Shown: in pieces, positions 21,300 to 32,756 of the stretch
How the letters are laid out: every line of letters starts with the position of its first letter
Numbering within the stretch: the stretch's first letter is position 1
DNA from: Pollenia angustigena
Lineage: Eukaryota; Arthropoda; Insecta; Diptera; Polleniidae
DNA: 64,000 nucleotides
Direction of reading: 5' to 3'
NCBI GenBank assembly: GCA_930367215.1
Contig: OV884058.1
Coordinates: forward strand, 221,258,208-221,322,207
Position numbers and translations under genes: made by a program
The notes under the pieces: generated by a model
What the model saw: only the letters and a program-made list of their open reading frames with translations
What the model was told of the DNA's origin: nothing
Database searches by the model: none

Positions 21300-22135
21300 C
21301 GGCGGCATGAAATAACACCTCAAAATATAACCCCCCAAAGCGTGGGGCCTTATTTCATATTCAATAAAGCCCCATTTTTGAAAATGAAATTAGCCCCCAA
21401 CGAAATGAAATAACGCCCTAAACATAAATGAAATAATTCCCTAATTTTTGGGGGCTCATTTCATAAGAAATAAAACCCCAATTTCTGAAATGAAATAAAG
21501 GCCCAATATATGTAATACAATTAATTATACAGTTTTGTTTTAAAGAATCACGCGATATATATGATGGTATGATATAACAAACATAAGCTTCGCCAACTAA
21601 GGCTTTTCCGCATAGCCGGGCTTCGACCAGGCGCAATGACTTTTTCCTCTATGGTATAACAAACACCGGCTTTGCTAGCTAAAGCTTCTCTGCATAGCGC
21701 CAGGATTTTCTCCTCTATAGTATACAAATTCCGACTCGACCCGGCTACGCAGAGAAGCTTTAGTTAGCGAAGCCGGTGTTTGGTATACCATATAGAAGAA
21801 AACCATTGCGCCCGGCCAAAGGCCGGCTATGCAGGGCAGCTTTTTTTTACCGAAGCCGGTGTTCTGTATACCAAAGTGGATAAATCCTTGCGCCCAAAAA
21901 GTTTTCATTATAAATTTGAAAATGAAATAATCCCCCAAAAAATATATTGGGGCTTTATCTCATAATGATTTTTTGGGGTATAATTTCATATGAAATAATA
22001 CCCCAATTAAAAAAATGAAATAACACCCCAAACAAAATGAAATAACCGCCCAAAAATCGTTTTTGTTGTTTTCTGTACAAATTTTTGGGGGGTTATTTCA
22101 TTATTTTTTTGGGGGGTTATTTCATGCGGTCTTTA
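21300..22135. mobile_element. TGAAATAAC-array element, copy 2 (diverged)
   Basis: Starts near GGCATGAAATAACACCTC and ends GGGGGGTTATTTCATGC. Both halves are dense with TGAAATAANCCCC motifs in opposite orientation, as in 13923-15006. The core (21590-21860) is unrelated to the first copy and made of nested inverted repeats. The target duplication is not clear. Confidence 0.65.
21590..21860. repeat. Nested palindromic core with CCGGCTT..AAGCTTCTCTGC motifs
   Basis: AACACCGGCTTTGCTAGCTA and AAGCTTCTCTGC (21661-21694) are repeated inverted as GCAGAGAAGCTTTAGTTAGC and GAAGCCGGTGTTT (21740-21780). Further degenerate copies lie at 21590-21620 and 21830-21865. It is much richer in GC than its surroundings, so it may be a separate element inside the array element. 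Confidence 0.6.
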
Positions 22136-22219
22136 TTGGCAAATGTTTAAATGATTTTGCAAACATCAGGTCTGTGGAGAAATAATTTTTACTCCGACTC
22201 AAAACCTTTTCGATGAAAA

Positions 22220-22480
22220 AGTTGGTACTTTTTGTTTTTCATCTGGTACTTTTTGAATTTTTGCTAATATTCGACCTATAAAGATAAACTTAAACATGCA
22301 TGGTCCTGTGTGTATAAGAATATGTAAGGGGTGCTTTTTGGTACTTTTTCGTTCAACATCTGGTACTTTGATTAATTTTCGTTAATATTAGACATAGAAA
22401 AATAAAATTAAACATGCAATGTCCTGAGTTGTTGAGAATCTATTAAGGAGATTTTTTGATACTTTTTGGTTTTTCAATTC
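22220..22480 (+). repeat. 117-bp tandem repeat, inverted relative to 5440-5885
   Basis: GGTACTTTTT at 22223 and 22340, and GATACTTTTT at 22458, give 117-118-bp spacing. Units share CTAATATTNGAC, AAACATGCA and GTCCTG with the 5440-5885 array on the opposite strand. Confidence 0.65.
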
Positions 22481-22622
22481 ATATTTTCTGATATTTTTCT
22501 ACTGAATTTACAAAGTTAAATTAAATCACGTGGAAGATAAAAAATGGACCGAAGTTTGGCCCCTTCCCAAATCGTGCTACTAAGACGGCAAAAATAAATG
22601 CCCGAAACATGTAAATTCATAA

Positions 22623-22881
22623 ATCTGTGGCTTGGTGCTAAAAGGGCCCATCTCAATATTTTGCTGTTTTGAGTTATTCGTTTCATTATGAGTATTATTT
22701 TACTCTCTTTTATTTTTCTGTATCAGCCAATGTCTAAGTTAACCCAGAACAGTTTAATGAGGTTTTTCAGGCATTGGCTGATACAGAAAAATAAAAGAGA
22801 GTAAAATAATACACATAATGAAACGATTAACTCAAAACTGCAAAATATTGTCATTGGCCCTTTTAGCACCAAGCCACAGAT
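22623..22881. repeat. Long imperfect hairpin: 110-bp arms, 39-bp loop
   Basis: The left arm 22623-22732 (ATCTGTGGCTTGGTGCTAAA at its outer end, CTGTATCAGCCAATG at its inner end) is repeated inverted at 22772-22881 with roughly seven mismatches. A transcript would fold into a near-perfect 110-bp duplex. It could be a foldback MITE or an hpRNA-type locus. No target duplication was identified. Confidence 0.75.
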
Positions 22882-24674
22882 ATATACTTACGTACTTTGT
22901 TTTCTTCATATGTAAATAAAAATTTATGGTCGAATTTTGACCATTAGGCGAACAATAGTTTATTTAAAATAGCAACTTTTTGGAATATTTGAAAACCAGT
23001 TTTTGAAAAAAGGCGAACAATCGATCTCCCTGTTAAATACAGCACGTGCTGCATTGAGCTTAATATAGCTTTTAAACAAATGTACAGTAGACTGGTTCTC
23101 TTAAAAATTTTTTATTTTATTTTTATTGTTTTTTTGTAAGTTTTTGCAGAAAACTCAGCTATTTTACTCCGACTGAACAGTCCTGGCAAAAATAATGCAT
23201 TATTATTTTACATTTCTCAATTAATGCAATAATAATGCAGTATTCATGACGAGTTTTAATAACAACTCAAAAGTAGTGCATTAATTGGCATACAATTTAT
23301 TTGGTATTCAAAAACAAATGCGCTACTTCGATAAAAAAAAATGTGGTGCAAAAAATAGTACATTAAAGTTGTTAAAGTTATGGCGTTTTCTTTTCTAAGT
23401 AAAATTCTACATTTATTCTGCCTTTTACATTTTTTTATGTTCTTTTCTGAAAAACATGTGTTATTTTAAAAGTGTAAAGCGTTCTTTTCTGATAATGTTC
23501 CCTTTAAAATTAAAAAAATGCTACATGTTCAACACTCATTTTTAATAAAGGAGCATGAGAGCAGCACTATAGCAAGGCGAATTCAGTACAAGGTGGTGGC
23601 AAGTTTCGAGCCGTAAACACCATAGATGGGCATTTTTCAGTACCAGTACTTTTTCAGTATTTTCTTTTTTTTTTACTGATTACTGAAAAAAAATCAGTAT
23701 TCAGTATCTTGTTGAAAATGTGTGTCTTAGCTATTATCTACTACATCGATTAAGTTGTGTAACTTGACATGAAATCCCCGATATGCTGCATTTAATACCA
23801 AGTATTTTATTAGAAAAGTGAAAACACAAAATTTAAGCCACTCTGCAGGGTTTAGGATTTCTTTGAATTTAGCATGGTTTGTTGCTCGACAAAGTTATAA
23901 CCCCCACCCCAAATTTGTTTCATTAATTTTCTTCTTGTTTATCAAAAAAAAAAAAACAAGAAATACAAACAAACTATTGGATTCTTAAAAAAAAAATAAA
24001 AGTTGATTTCGAAAAAAGAAACACTAAAGAAAATAGTTTTTATTTTTATTTGTTTTTAACATTTCATGTTGTTTGTTGGCTGACAAAACTTAAAGGGAAA
24101 AATGTTTAAGAAGAAAAAACAAACAAAATAAACTCTTAAAAAAAAGGAAAAAGTATAAACAAACATACAAAAGTATTGCCAGACAAGCAGAATATAAGAC
24201 ATTCACACAAAATAACAAATGGAGCATACTGAAGTTTTTTTTTTGTAGGGTTTTAAAGAAGAGAAACTAAAAGCAAAACTACAGGACATGCTACAACGTT
24301 TCCTTTATTAATTTTTTTTTTTATTTTATGTAACCTTAGAAAAGTTGCATTTGTAATAACGAAACAAAATTTTGCTTTTTAGTAGCAATAGTGTTCGAAA
24401 TTGTGAAATAAAGTTCAAAAACATGGAAGAAAAAAAGAGGGATGACAAGTAAAGAAAAACTTTAAAAGTTAAACATCGATTGAAATAATTTAGTTTTAAA
24501 TTTTTGCTTTATTTTCTGCTTCTTTGCAGTTGATACTTAGAAGAAACACTGACCAAAATTCGCGCTTTTGTTTGTTGTTCGAACATAGCGATGGCTCGTG
24601 AAGACGAAGTATTAAAGCACTAAGGCAAAAAGCGGAAATATCGTAAAATTTTAAAGCATTAGTACAATATAAAT
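22882..24674. other. Mostly unassigned spacer with element debris
   Basis: 23190-23300 has repeated AATGCATTATTATT-type motifs. 23574-23610 is an isolated CAAGGCGAATT MITE end. 23630-23720 holds an array of CAGTACTTTTTCAGTA-like motifs in both orientations, probably one end of another motif-array element. 23900-24500 is AT-rich without recognisable structure. Confidence 0.35.
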
Positions 24675-24915
24675 TTATTCAAAGTATTGGCCATTGACAT
24701 TGCTTCTTCTTTCTGGCAACGTTTGGGTACCGCGATAAAAGAACAGCTTAATTTTTTGGGTCAAGAATCAATCAAGCCAATTTCAAATACACTAATTTAA
24801 GGTTAAGTATTCTAGAGTGACACCTGCTTCCCAAACACTTTTTTCATAAATAGATTTCAAATAGTCTTGCAACATGAGGCGGAGCGTTGTCATAATGCAA
24901 TATTAGTGCTCTATG
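24675..24915 (-). pseudogene. Mariner (DD34D-type) transposase C-terminal fragment
   Basis: The minus strand encodes ILHYDNAPPHVARLFEIYL, the conserved HDNAPPH region holding the second catalytic Asp, and after an internal deletion FYRGTQTLPERRSN and GQYFE followed by a stop (24675-24677). The latter is the classic mariner C-terminus. The segment with the third Asp is deleted. Stops and frameshifts are present. Confidence 0.65.
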
Positions 24916-25484
24916 TCTGATCGCCTATTTTAGCCATTTTTCAGCTTATTATCGCTTTCAAGAAACCGATTGTATTCGGTATGATTGTCTGGCCTAAATA
25001 CACTGTGGTGGAAATGGACACTTTTTTTAGACAAGCTGGTCACTTGTCGTTTAAACCAAATTCGGGTGCGCTGAATCCAGTGGTGCTAGCCGTTTTTTAT
25101 GTTAGCTCTTGTTTTCGAGTTATACCGTTATTTCGAAAATGGATGAGGTTGCACAACATACATATGTTCGCGTATTACGACGCGACGCGTAACTCAAAAA
25201 CGCTTCAGCTTATTGAAAAAACTAAAAAAACCGAAATTTCGAAAATTTCCTTTAGAAACGCAGTTGTTTTAGAAACATATTTTTTTTTTGGAAAAAAAAT
25301 TATTTTTTTATCAAAATTTTGAAATTTTTGTTTTTTTAAAAATTCATACAAAATTGGAAAATCCGGCTAAGCTTCTAATTTTTTGCAGACATAAAAACGA
25401 AGCTCCAAACAAAACAAGCCATAAAGGATTAAAATCTGTTATCCTTTTGATTTTATTTACAAAAGTCGAAAAATTTTAATTAAT

Positions 25485-26085
25485 TTAAGAATTTCATAAA
25501 ACACAATATTTGTATGGGAGCCCCCTTAAGAAGTGGAGATAAGGGCCAAGTATGTCTCGAGATAATGTTAAGGACAAAAAACTAATTGAGGTCGGTCATA
25601 CATTATATCCCACTAGAGGCAACTCCTGGGCATTTATGGGACTTTTTCTTCAACATTTTGTATGGGAGCACTCTTAAAAAATGGAGATAGCGGGTAGGTA
25701 TGTTAGAAATAAATGATTGAGATGAAAAATAAAGTGACCCATCTATGGGCATCCTAGGCACTGCAGAGGCAAAATTTAAGAATTCCATTAAACGGGCATA
25801 TTTGTAGGGGAGCCCCCTTAAGGGGTGGAGATATAGGACAAGTATGTTTTAAGAAAATGTTAAGAACAATAAATTAATTAAGGTCGGTAATACATTATAT
25901 CCCACTAGGGGTGACTCCTGGGCATTTATTGGACTTTTCCTTCAATATATTTCTAGTCTGTATTGAACATTTTGTATGGGAGCCCCCTTAAGTAATGGAG
26001 ATAGCGAGTAGGTATGTTAGAAATAAATGATTAAGATGAAAAATAAAGTGGAGTTGGCCATACATTTGACCCATCTAGGAGCTTG
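25485..26085 (+). repeat. Tandem array, two dimers of alternating ~150-bp monomers
   Basis: TATGGGAGC..CTTAA..TGGAGATA blocks begin at 25512, 25660, 25804 and 25974. Monomers 1 and 3 share CAAGTATGT, TATATCCCACTAG and CTCCTGGGCATTTAT. Monomers 2 and 4 share GTAGGTATGTTAGAAATAAA and GATGAAAAATAAAGTG. The higher-order period is about 290-315 bp. Confidence 0.75.
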
Positions 26086-26089
26086 TTGG

Positions 26090-26795
26090 AACTAGGAGAA
26101 TGGGTTATAGGAAGGAGGATAAAGGGAGTCGTGCCTAAGCACATTCGAATTAAACTTATTTATGTTGAAAGTAAGAGGGAATAATTCAGCAGGTAGGTTA
26201 TTCTACATTCTGTAATGCTTTGTACGATGCACTGGTTAATCCATCACAAAAGAATGGGCTCTTGAGGAAAAACTTTTATTACGAACAAACATACGAGTTT
26301 CGGGAACCAGATCCCTTAATTCACTGGAACACATCCCATGGGAGTAACGATAAAACAGGCAAATATAGCCTGTAAACGTTGAAACGGTGCTCAAAGCAGT
26401 CAATAGAATTGGCTGTCACCAATGAGAACCTTCGCTCTCTCCTGCACGCCATCGAGAAGCTCCAAAGTAGACTTTGATGCACCGGCCCACACATTAGAGT
26501 TGTATTCCATTCGCGGTTGGATATAAATGGTATAAATAGTAAGGAGATCAGATGGAGTGAAGTATCTTCAACAACCGAGGCACTTGAATACTTCTCTCGA
26601 CACCTTGAATAGAGGTTTTGTCCATTGGACATCATATTGTATTCTCATGCCTACAACATCAAGAGATTCTGATTCCTCAATAATTATACCACCCATATAA
26701 ACAGATCTTAATCCGACGTTTATGCGCCAGCACGTAACATTGGGTCTTTCGGGAATTAAAATGGATCTCGAGAATAATAAAAAGTCCAGGACGTA
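26090..26795 (-). pseudogene. LINE ORF2 C-terminal region, degenerate
   Basis: Minus-strand frames give SESLDVVGMRIQYDVQWTKP, FKVSREVFKCLGC, MEYNSNVWAGASKSTLELLD followed by VQERAKVLIGDS, and near the end NNLPAELFP with FNINKFNSNV. This order (EES.LDVLG, MEYNSHLWAGA.KS, RVQ..A.RLIGD, NNLPAE.FP) is the thumb and C-terminal region of a non-LTR reverse transcriptase of the CR1/Jockey-like assembly. The catalytic YADD is not included. Frame breaks show it is dead. The clade is not resolved. Confidence 0.7.
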
Positions 26796-27066
26796 AGAAA
26801 CCCTATTTGGCGTCAGTAAATGTCAACACAAATCGTAAGAAAATAAGTAAAAACTCATTTGTAAATTTGTCCCTTTTGCAACTTTGCCACAAATGAAATG
26901 CACACTAATTCAAACAGGCACTTACAGAAACATATACACAGCACACACACACACACAGAGAAAGTTTGAACATCCCACACAGCTTAACAAATAACAGGCT
27001 CAATGCTATTTTTGCCTGTGTAACAGTGGCAGTTCTTATTGTCCTCGATGTTCTAGAAGTCTAAAG

Positions 27067-27618
27067 CAGTGTTCGAAAATAAACAATAAATATCGTTTCT
27101 TAATGTTCGGTTCGGTAGATTTATGAAAATCAAAAACGCTAATGGTGTTTGTGTAGAAAATCATTAAAAAAAATACCGTTTCCCTGTTAGTCATCTTTTA
27201 AACACAAAAATATTACTGTTTTTATCAAACTCAACAAAAGATGAACATTTAATTCCGTTTGGTTTTTTTTTTTTTGAAAATCCACAAACTTCAATGTGTT
27301 CGGTTTGGCTCGTTAATGTTCGTCCCTTTTGGCTGGTGAAAAAACCAAACATTTTTTACAAAAACAAAATACACACACGAAAAAAACATTATAGAGCATT
27401 AAAATATAATGTTTGTCTACAGAATCACTACAATTGTTCTGTTTTTTAACGAAGAACCGAACATTATATAATGTTTTATAATGTTCGGTTCTTTCTTGAA
27501 AATAGTTACGAACGGTATTAAGGGTTGTGTATGTCAACACAATCACTAAAAAAATAGATATCGTTCCTGGGTGTGTGAGCCGAACGTTAAATAATGTACT
27601 GTTTATTTTCGAACACTG
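27067..27618. mobile_element. hAT-like element, CAGTGTTCG TIR, 552 bp, perfect TSD
   Basis: TIRs CAGTGTTCGAAAATAAACA and complement are flanked by GTCTAAAG on both sides (27059-27066, 27619-27626). The interior has inverted repeats around AATGTTCGGTTCGG. It is non-coding. A second copy, disrupted, lies at 38926-40054. Confidence 0.85.
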
Positions 27619-27626
27619 GTCTAAAG

Positions 27627-28375
27627 TGGTTTCTTTTTTGTTTGTGTAAATAAAAAGCAAAAGACTGAAACAAACATTCACTTTATTTTTATACACAAAG
27701 AAATGAAAAGGATATCGGAAATAAAATTTAACGTTTCGTTTGCTTGTTGTTATTGCTGTAAAAGTATGTCGTCGTGCTCATCGTCTTTCGTTCATTTACA
27801 ACAAGTGTAAATGTTCATTTGTATTTTGTGTTTCTTGTTATTGTTGGATAATTTGGTTTATAACTATTGCGACTGTATGTGTAAGTGTTTATTTGTTTAT
27901 AAGTATGTGTTAGCAATCCAATATACGAATAACTTTATGGCTATTTGTAGTAAAAAAGTGTCCACTTTTTCCATCTGTTTTAATGCTCAAATTAGGTTCA
28001 TGACTTGTGGCGGTCTTTCCACTTTAGTTCGTAAAATAGTGAATTTTGTTTTGTAATATTTTCAACTTCATTTCGACTACTTGAATTCTTTATTGCCAGT
28101 TTTATTCGCAATTATTGCACAAGTCGTTGGAAATAATTGTGTCCTCCTTTTGCGTATGAAGTTTTTGCTGCAGAGAAATTATTAGCGTTTAAGTAATTAT
28201 AGGGTATTTTTAAGATTTGAAAATAAAGCTGATTGCAGAGTCCAACAATTTTTTTAATAAAAAAAATATTTTAGAGTTTCATTTGTAATGTGAACGGCTT
28301 TGATTAACCTTAGTTGACATTTTGATTAAATGCGTTTAAAAACTCAAGTGTGAAGACAGCATTAAGCTTCACACA
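27627..28375. other. Gene-free stretch, possibly unique sequence
   Basis: No repeat partner was noticed in the window. An 81-residue frame at 27811-28056 is hydrophobic and Cys/Tyr-rich, as expected by chance in AT-rich DNA, and is not called a gene. Confidence 0.3.
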
Positions 28376-28538
28376 GACGGTGGTCAGATCTTACAATGTT
28401 TGTCATTAAAATTGCCTAAAAATGTCTTGCAACTGTGTGAACATTTTAAGCTCATTTGGCAGATGTGTAAGATTAATGCATCTGACAATGGCACCATTGT
28501 CAGAAGAATGACAACATTGTTAGATCTGACCATCGTTC
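28376..28538. mobile_element. Small hairpin MITE (TGGTCAGATCT)
   Basis: ACGGTGGTCAGATCTTACAA at 28377 and the complement of GAACGATGGTCAGATCTAAC at the right form 30-bp arms continuing through CAATGTTTGTCATT. The length is about 160 bp. It is non-coding. Confidence 0.6.
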
Positions 28539-28649
28539 GTATAGACGATTTAGATATCAAAAGAAGTGCCAAAACGCACTAATTTTTTTCATTTATGATC
28601 AGAACACTCTGGATCAGTATACTCTCGCTTGGAAAACGATCTCATAACA

Positions 28650-29066
28650 TCCAAATTTATTTTGAACATCAGTTAACAATATTTTATCGGCAAAATTTTG
28701 TTAAGTGATGAAGCTTAACAAAGTTGCAAAGTGACTCCGTTACATTTGGGGCGGTTTACACGCTAGTGGCATCATTAGCTCTTATTTCTTTAAAAATTAA
28801 GCCGGAGCTTTCGTTAACGTCAATAAAGTTTGTAACCTCACTGTGATCTATAAAATTGATTCCGCGAGATGTGGCTTAAACAGAAAGGCACTACTTGCTA
28901 TATGGCGACCACAACCAAAAACTTATTGAAACCAAAAAACAAAAAAGGGTTGAACGCCACCAAAATCCTTTTGGCGGCACCCGCCTTAGAAGAAGAGATA
29001 CTTAAAGACTCATTATTAGAAGATAGAGCAGAAAACTTGTTGGGGAAACATAAGCAATTAGAATGA
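28650..29066 (+). pseudogene. Rosa-like mariner transposase relic
   Basis: Broken frames give KILLSDEA (28690-28713), then WGGLHASGIISSYFF and AGAFVNVN, then MWLKQKGTTCYMATTTKNLL at 28869. These align in order with SDEAHFWLNGY, GRGLWADGIIGPYFF and MWFQQDGATCHKAR of the better-preserved copy at 62929-63572. The catalytic region is interrupted and the second catalytic Asp (QQD) is replaced (KQK). The last 30 residues have no recognised counterpart. Confidence 0.65.
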
Positions 29067-29399
29067 GATTTGATTAATTACATTGTGCTAGAATTTGACA
29101 CTTTTTTCTGTCAAGCGGGGATTAACCTATATCGGTTAAAACGACTGCGAAGATTAAAAAAAGTAATTGTATTACAGAATTTTGGTTTTTTTTAGTTTAT
29201 TCAATAAACGAAACCGGTTTTGATATTCCTCCATTTGGAAATAACGGAATATCTGGAAAACAAGAGCTAACCTAAACAAAAACCGTTAGCACCACTGAAT
29301 TCAGCGTACTAGAATTAGGTTAGCACGCCCGGTTACCCGCGTGACAGTTTTTTCAACTAGCACAGTGTTATTATGTATTATTAGTTAATATTTTATATA

Positions 29400-29914
29400 C
29401 AAGGCGAATAAGAGGGCCCCGGTAGGTTAGTTGGTAGTGCGCTAATCTATCAGCGCCGGGGTTGCTGGTTCGATTTCCGCCAGAGATTCTGCTTTCTTTC
29501 CTGCAGGCAAGCGTAGAGCTTCGCGGGATTAGCTTAGGAAATTAAAAAGAAAAGAAAAAATTCATTACAGGTAATATCGGTACTACAATAATGCCCGTAA
29601 TTTCTACAAAAAGAAATCTAGCGGTGTATAGAAATCTATGGTGTAAAAGCTTCCATATTTTAAAGGAAAACTGAAGGTAAACCCACGTAGGCAAAATAAA
29701 CGTTGAAATATACATACTTTATATTTGTTGAAATTACGGGCAAGTACAACTCCTACAAAAACTACAAGCAGTTCGTTTTTGTAAAATCATTTTACAATGT
29801 CAAAAACGAAATATAAACAAAGATAATAAGCGAAATTTGACATCTAACAATTATAAAGCTAAAAAAAAAATTATCAGCAGAGCTTTTAAGTTGACCTAAA
29901 CTGAATTCGCCTTG
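29400..29914. mobile_element. hAT MITE (CAAGGCGAAT family) with two nested insertions
   Basis: Flanked by TTTATATA on both sides (29392-29399, 29915-29922). Compared with the 209-bp copy at 16277-16485 it carries a SINE near its left end and a second small inverted-repeat insert (29589-29734) bounded by GCCCGTAATTTC and GAAATTACGGGC. Confidence 0.85.
29411..29563 (+). mobile_element. tRNA-derived SINE, copy 1
   Basis: A tRNA-like head with a box A-like TAGGTTAGTTGGTAGTGCGC and box B GGTTCGATTTC is followed by GCAAGCGTAGAGCTTCGCGG and an A-rich tail (AAAAAGAAAAGAAAAAA). It is inserted in the hAT MITE. A shorter relative is at 38822-38925. The head does not form a full tRNA acceptor stem, so it is not called a tRNA gene. 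Confidence 0.65.
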
Positions 29915-30877
29915 TTTATATATGAATTTCCAAAAAATAGCTTTATTAAAAAAAATTAAATTGGGTTATATTTGATTTCGTGAAATGGGTTTTCATAATC
30001 GTGCAATTTGACACCTCTAGATTATTTCCCGAGTAGCCACTGGTTTATGCTGATTATCCAGCAGGCGTCTTGTAGGCCAATATTTTTCATGTTATTCGTG
30101 CCATATGACCGGAATTAGTCCAAAAATTTCCAAAAATTGGGCTTGCAAAATGCACTTCGTCGAGAACATTTCGAAAACATTTAAAAATGTTAATTTCATA
30201 AATTAATCTTTCGAATTAAAATATTTTTTTAATGAAATTTTACTTTTTGTGTTACTTTCCTAAAATTTCAAGTAAACGGTGGTAGCGATACTTAAACAGG
30301 TCCTAACACCAAAAACACATTATTGTATTTTATTTGTTGTTTCGTTGGCCGATATGTCATAAATGCAAGTAACTTTTAACACTCCTCTCTCCAAAAAAAC
30401 AAAAGAACTAGCATAGCTGTGCTTTTAATGCCATCTGAAAAATAAATTCGCCTTGGTAGTACCTTTTAATTTTAGCAGTTGTATAAATTTGCTGTTATTG
30501 CAAGTCTTTGACTTTGTATTGAAATACTTATTTGGTTTAATTTTAGTACAAATTAAATTGTATTTAAAAATAGTTTCAGTTTTATGGTGCTACTTGATTA
30601 ATCTTATTTAGTTAAGAAAAACGTATGGTAGCACTACAAAAAGTCAAAAAATACCATAAATCCTGCAAATAGAATTGGACCACCTGATCCATTTTGATAA
30701 AATGGACTACCCCATGTACTGGTCCGATGTAATGCAAGCATGGACCATGTCATTGTTAAAAAGTGTTTGTAGTGAGACGACATGTCTTCGTTTTTTAACG
30801 ACATGCTTTCGTTTTTAAACGACTTCAATACTAATCCTCTTGAGTATACCATGGAGTAGTTTCAAAACTACTCCTTA
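29915..30877. other. Unassigned spacer with a CAAGGCGAATT MITE end
   Basis: AAATAAATTCGCCTTGG near 30443-30459 is the right end of another CAAGG-family MITE whose left end was not located. 30640-30740 has GGACCA/TGGTCC motifs that reappear at 31340-31480, as if the 30878-31339 MITE split another element. Confidence 0.35.
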
Positions 30878-31339
30878 AGGCCAGTTTACACGGTAATACA
30901 ATGTATTACGACTTTGTAGAATCAAAATAATATGAAATTCTCTCCGTGTTTAAAAGAAAAAAAAATAAAAGTCTGTTGAGAGTATACTTTATGTTTACAC
31001 GGATGGTATAAGTAAAATCAAAAATAATAACAAAAAAGCGGATGGTTGCAGTTTTACAATTTTTACAAAAACAACATGAAACTTTCCTGAGTTGATTTTA
31101 GTTGTTTTTGTAATTGTATAAAAATGCTACCATCTTCAATATACTCCGTTCAAATGCACCTCTGGTGTGATGAAAATACATACGTTTCTAAAATGGTTTA
31201 GAAAAAAACCATTTACCGACCGCTTGTCAGATTTTGTATTCGTATTCTCTCTTATTCAATGCATTTTGCTTTTACATGATATGATTTCTCTAATTCTACA
31301 TTATGTCGTAATACAATGTATTACCGTGTAAACTGGCCT
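30878..31339. mobile_element. MITE, 462 bp, AGGCCAGTTTACACGG TIR, TTA TSD
   Basis: A perfect TIR AGGCCAGTTTACACGGTAAT extending through ACAATGTATTACGAC (about 35 bp) is present at both ends, with TTA on each side (30875-30877, 31340-31342). It is non-coding. It belongs with the other TTA-flanked MITEs in the window. Confidence 0.85.
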
Positions 31340-31490
31340 TTAGTGGTCCAAAGGTGGGTTATATGGTCCTCTCCAAGGACATCGTAATGTTAAATATACC
31401 AGGTTTTTTCCATACGTTTGGGTTACTTTTGGATTAGTCCTGGTCCCTTGTGGACTACTCTTTACACGCGTGTTTGGACTGGTTCTATTA

Positions 31491-32061
31491 CACTATGTGA
31501 CAATTTTTTGACCAAATAAATTTGACGCCTGATCTTTTTTGTTAAATTTTTCGTTGAATAAAAATTGCTCAAAACTATTGAATTTCTATGTGGGTTAATT
31601 TACTAAATCTTCTGTAGCTTTGTCATTTTTGTACCAATCTATATCTTGTTGGGCGCAAACTGTTCATATTACAATAATCTAATGTCGCATTCAATAAAAA
31701 AATTAGGATTTTTAAATCATTGGTTTAAAAAATATAACTTGAAAAGAGCAAAATTGAACAAAATCATAAAATTTTCAATGAAGCTTGAACTTTTGTCCCC
31801 TGTAACTCTGTCATTTCTTCACCAATCTTCACTAGCAATCCATGGTTATTTTCGAAATTTTATAACCTTTCACTAGAAAGAAAGAATTACAAAATTTTTT
31901 AAGATATTTGCATTTCTGTCACATAATCTTTTTTAAAAACACAAATAACGGTTATTTTGGAATATTCTGACTTCATATTCGGATTCAGCGGAAAATTTTA
32001 CATAAAGATTAGCTGTCAGATTCATTTGGTCACGACTTTGTTGAAATTTTGTCACGTAGTG
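31491..32061. mobile_element. PIF/Harbinger-like element copy 2, TTA TSD
   Basis: Starts CACTATGTGACAATTTTTTG and ends CAAAATTTTGTCACGTAGTG-like sequence; TTA is on both sides (31488-31490, 32062-32064). It lacks the two insertions found in copy 1, so it shows their empty sites. It is non-coding. Confidence 0.8.
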
Positions 32062-32756
32062 TTATTTGCAGGGAAACAGCTGTTTAACAAAAACAAAGAA
32101 ACTTGTAAAGTTTTGATTCAACAGCTGCATGTGTTTTGTTTGCCCTTCGTTTTTGTGTAGCAATAATAGTCATCGTCCAGACTTGTCATTCTGTTGCAGC
32201 AATTCTTGAGAAGATTCATATACTCTGCAATTCTGTTTTGTTGTGTTATTCCTACACTTTTTAACTTGAATATAAAAATATGAAGGGAAAAGACTAGACA
32301 AAAATACAAAAATTGTAAAACTGTTATTTCTAAATCTGGACACTAATGTAATTTCATAGCAGAATTTAAAAAAAAATTGCAGCAACAAAAACTGCAAGTC
32401 TTGACGAGGGCATACTAAGACCAAATTGTCAAGAAAATACATCATGGAAACTTAAACAGTATTTAACTTTTAAATATTATTTAAAAGGTGCTGGAAAACT
32501 AAATTTCCTTTAAAAATATAACTTACAAATAAATCGTCAAGCCCGAGTTAAGCCAAACTTCGTGTTTTTGCTTTGATGTTTATTATTTATATTTTGATTT
32601 TTGTTATTTATTAGACTGTTATTTATTAGACTGTCCCTGATGATGTTATTTAAAGAATAACGCAATATTGGGTAAATAAAATAAAGAATAACTAGTGTTG
32701 TGGTTATTTTGTTGAACTGTTTATGTGTTTTAATCCAAATTTTAATATTCTTATTA
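32062..32756. other. Gene-free AT-rich stretch
   Basis: No recognisable gene. Two overlapping minus-strand frames at 32118-32445 have no domain features. No repeat partner was noticed. Confidence 0.35.

Noticed and set aside
27313..27696. 127-residue minus-strand ORF
   Set aside because: It overlaps the terminal part and flank of the CAGTGTTCG hAT-like element and has no domain features.
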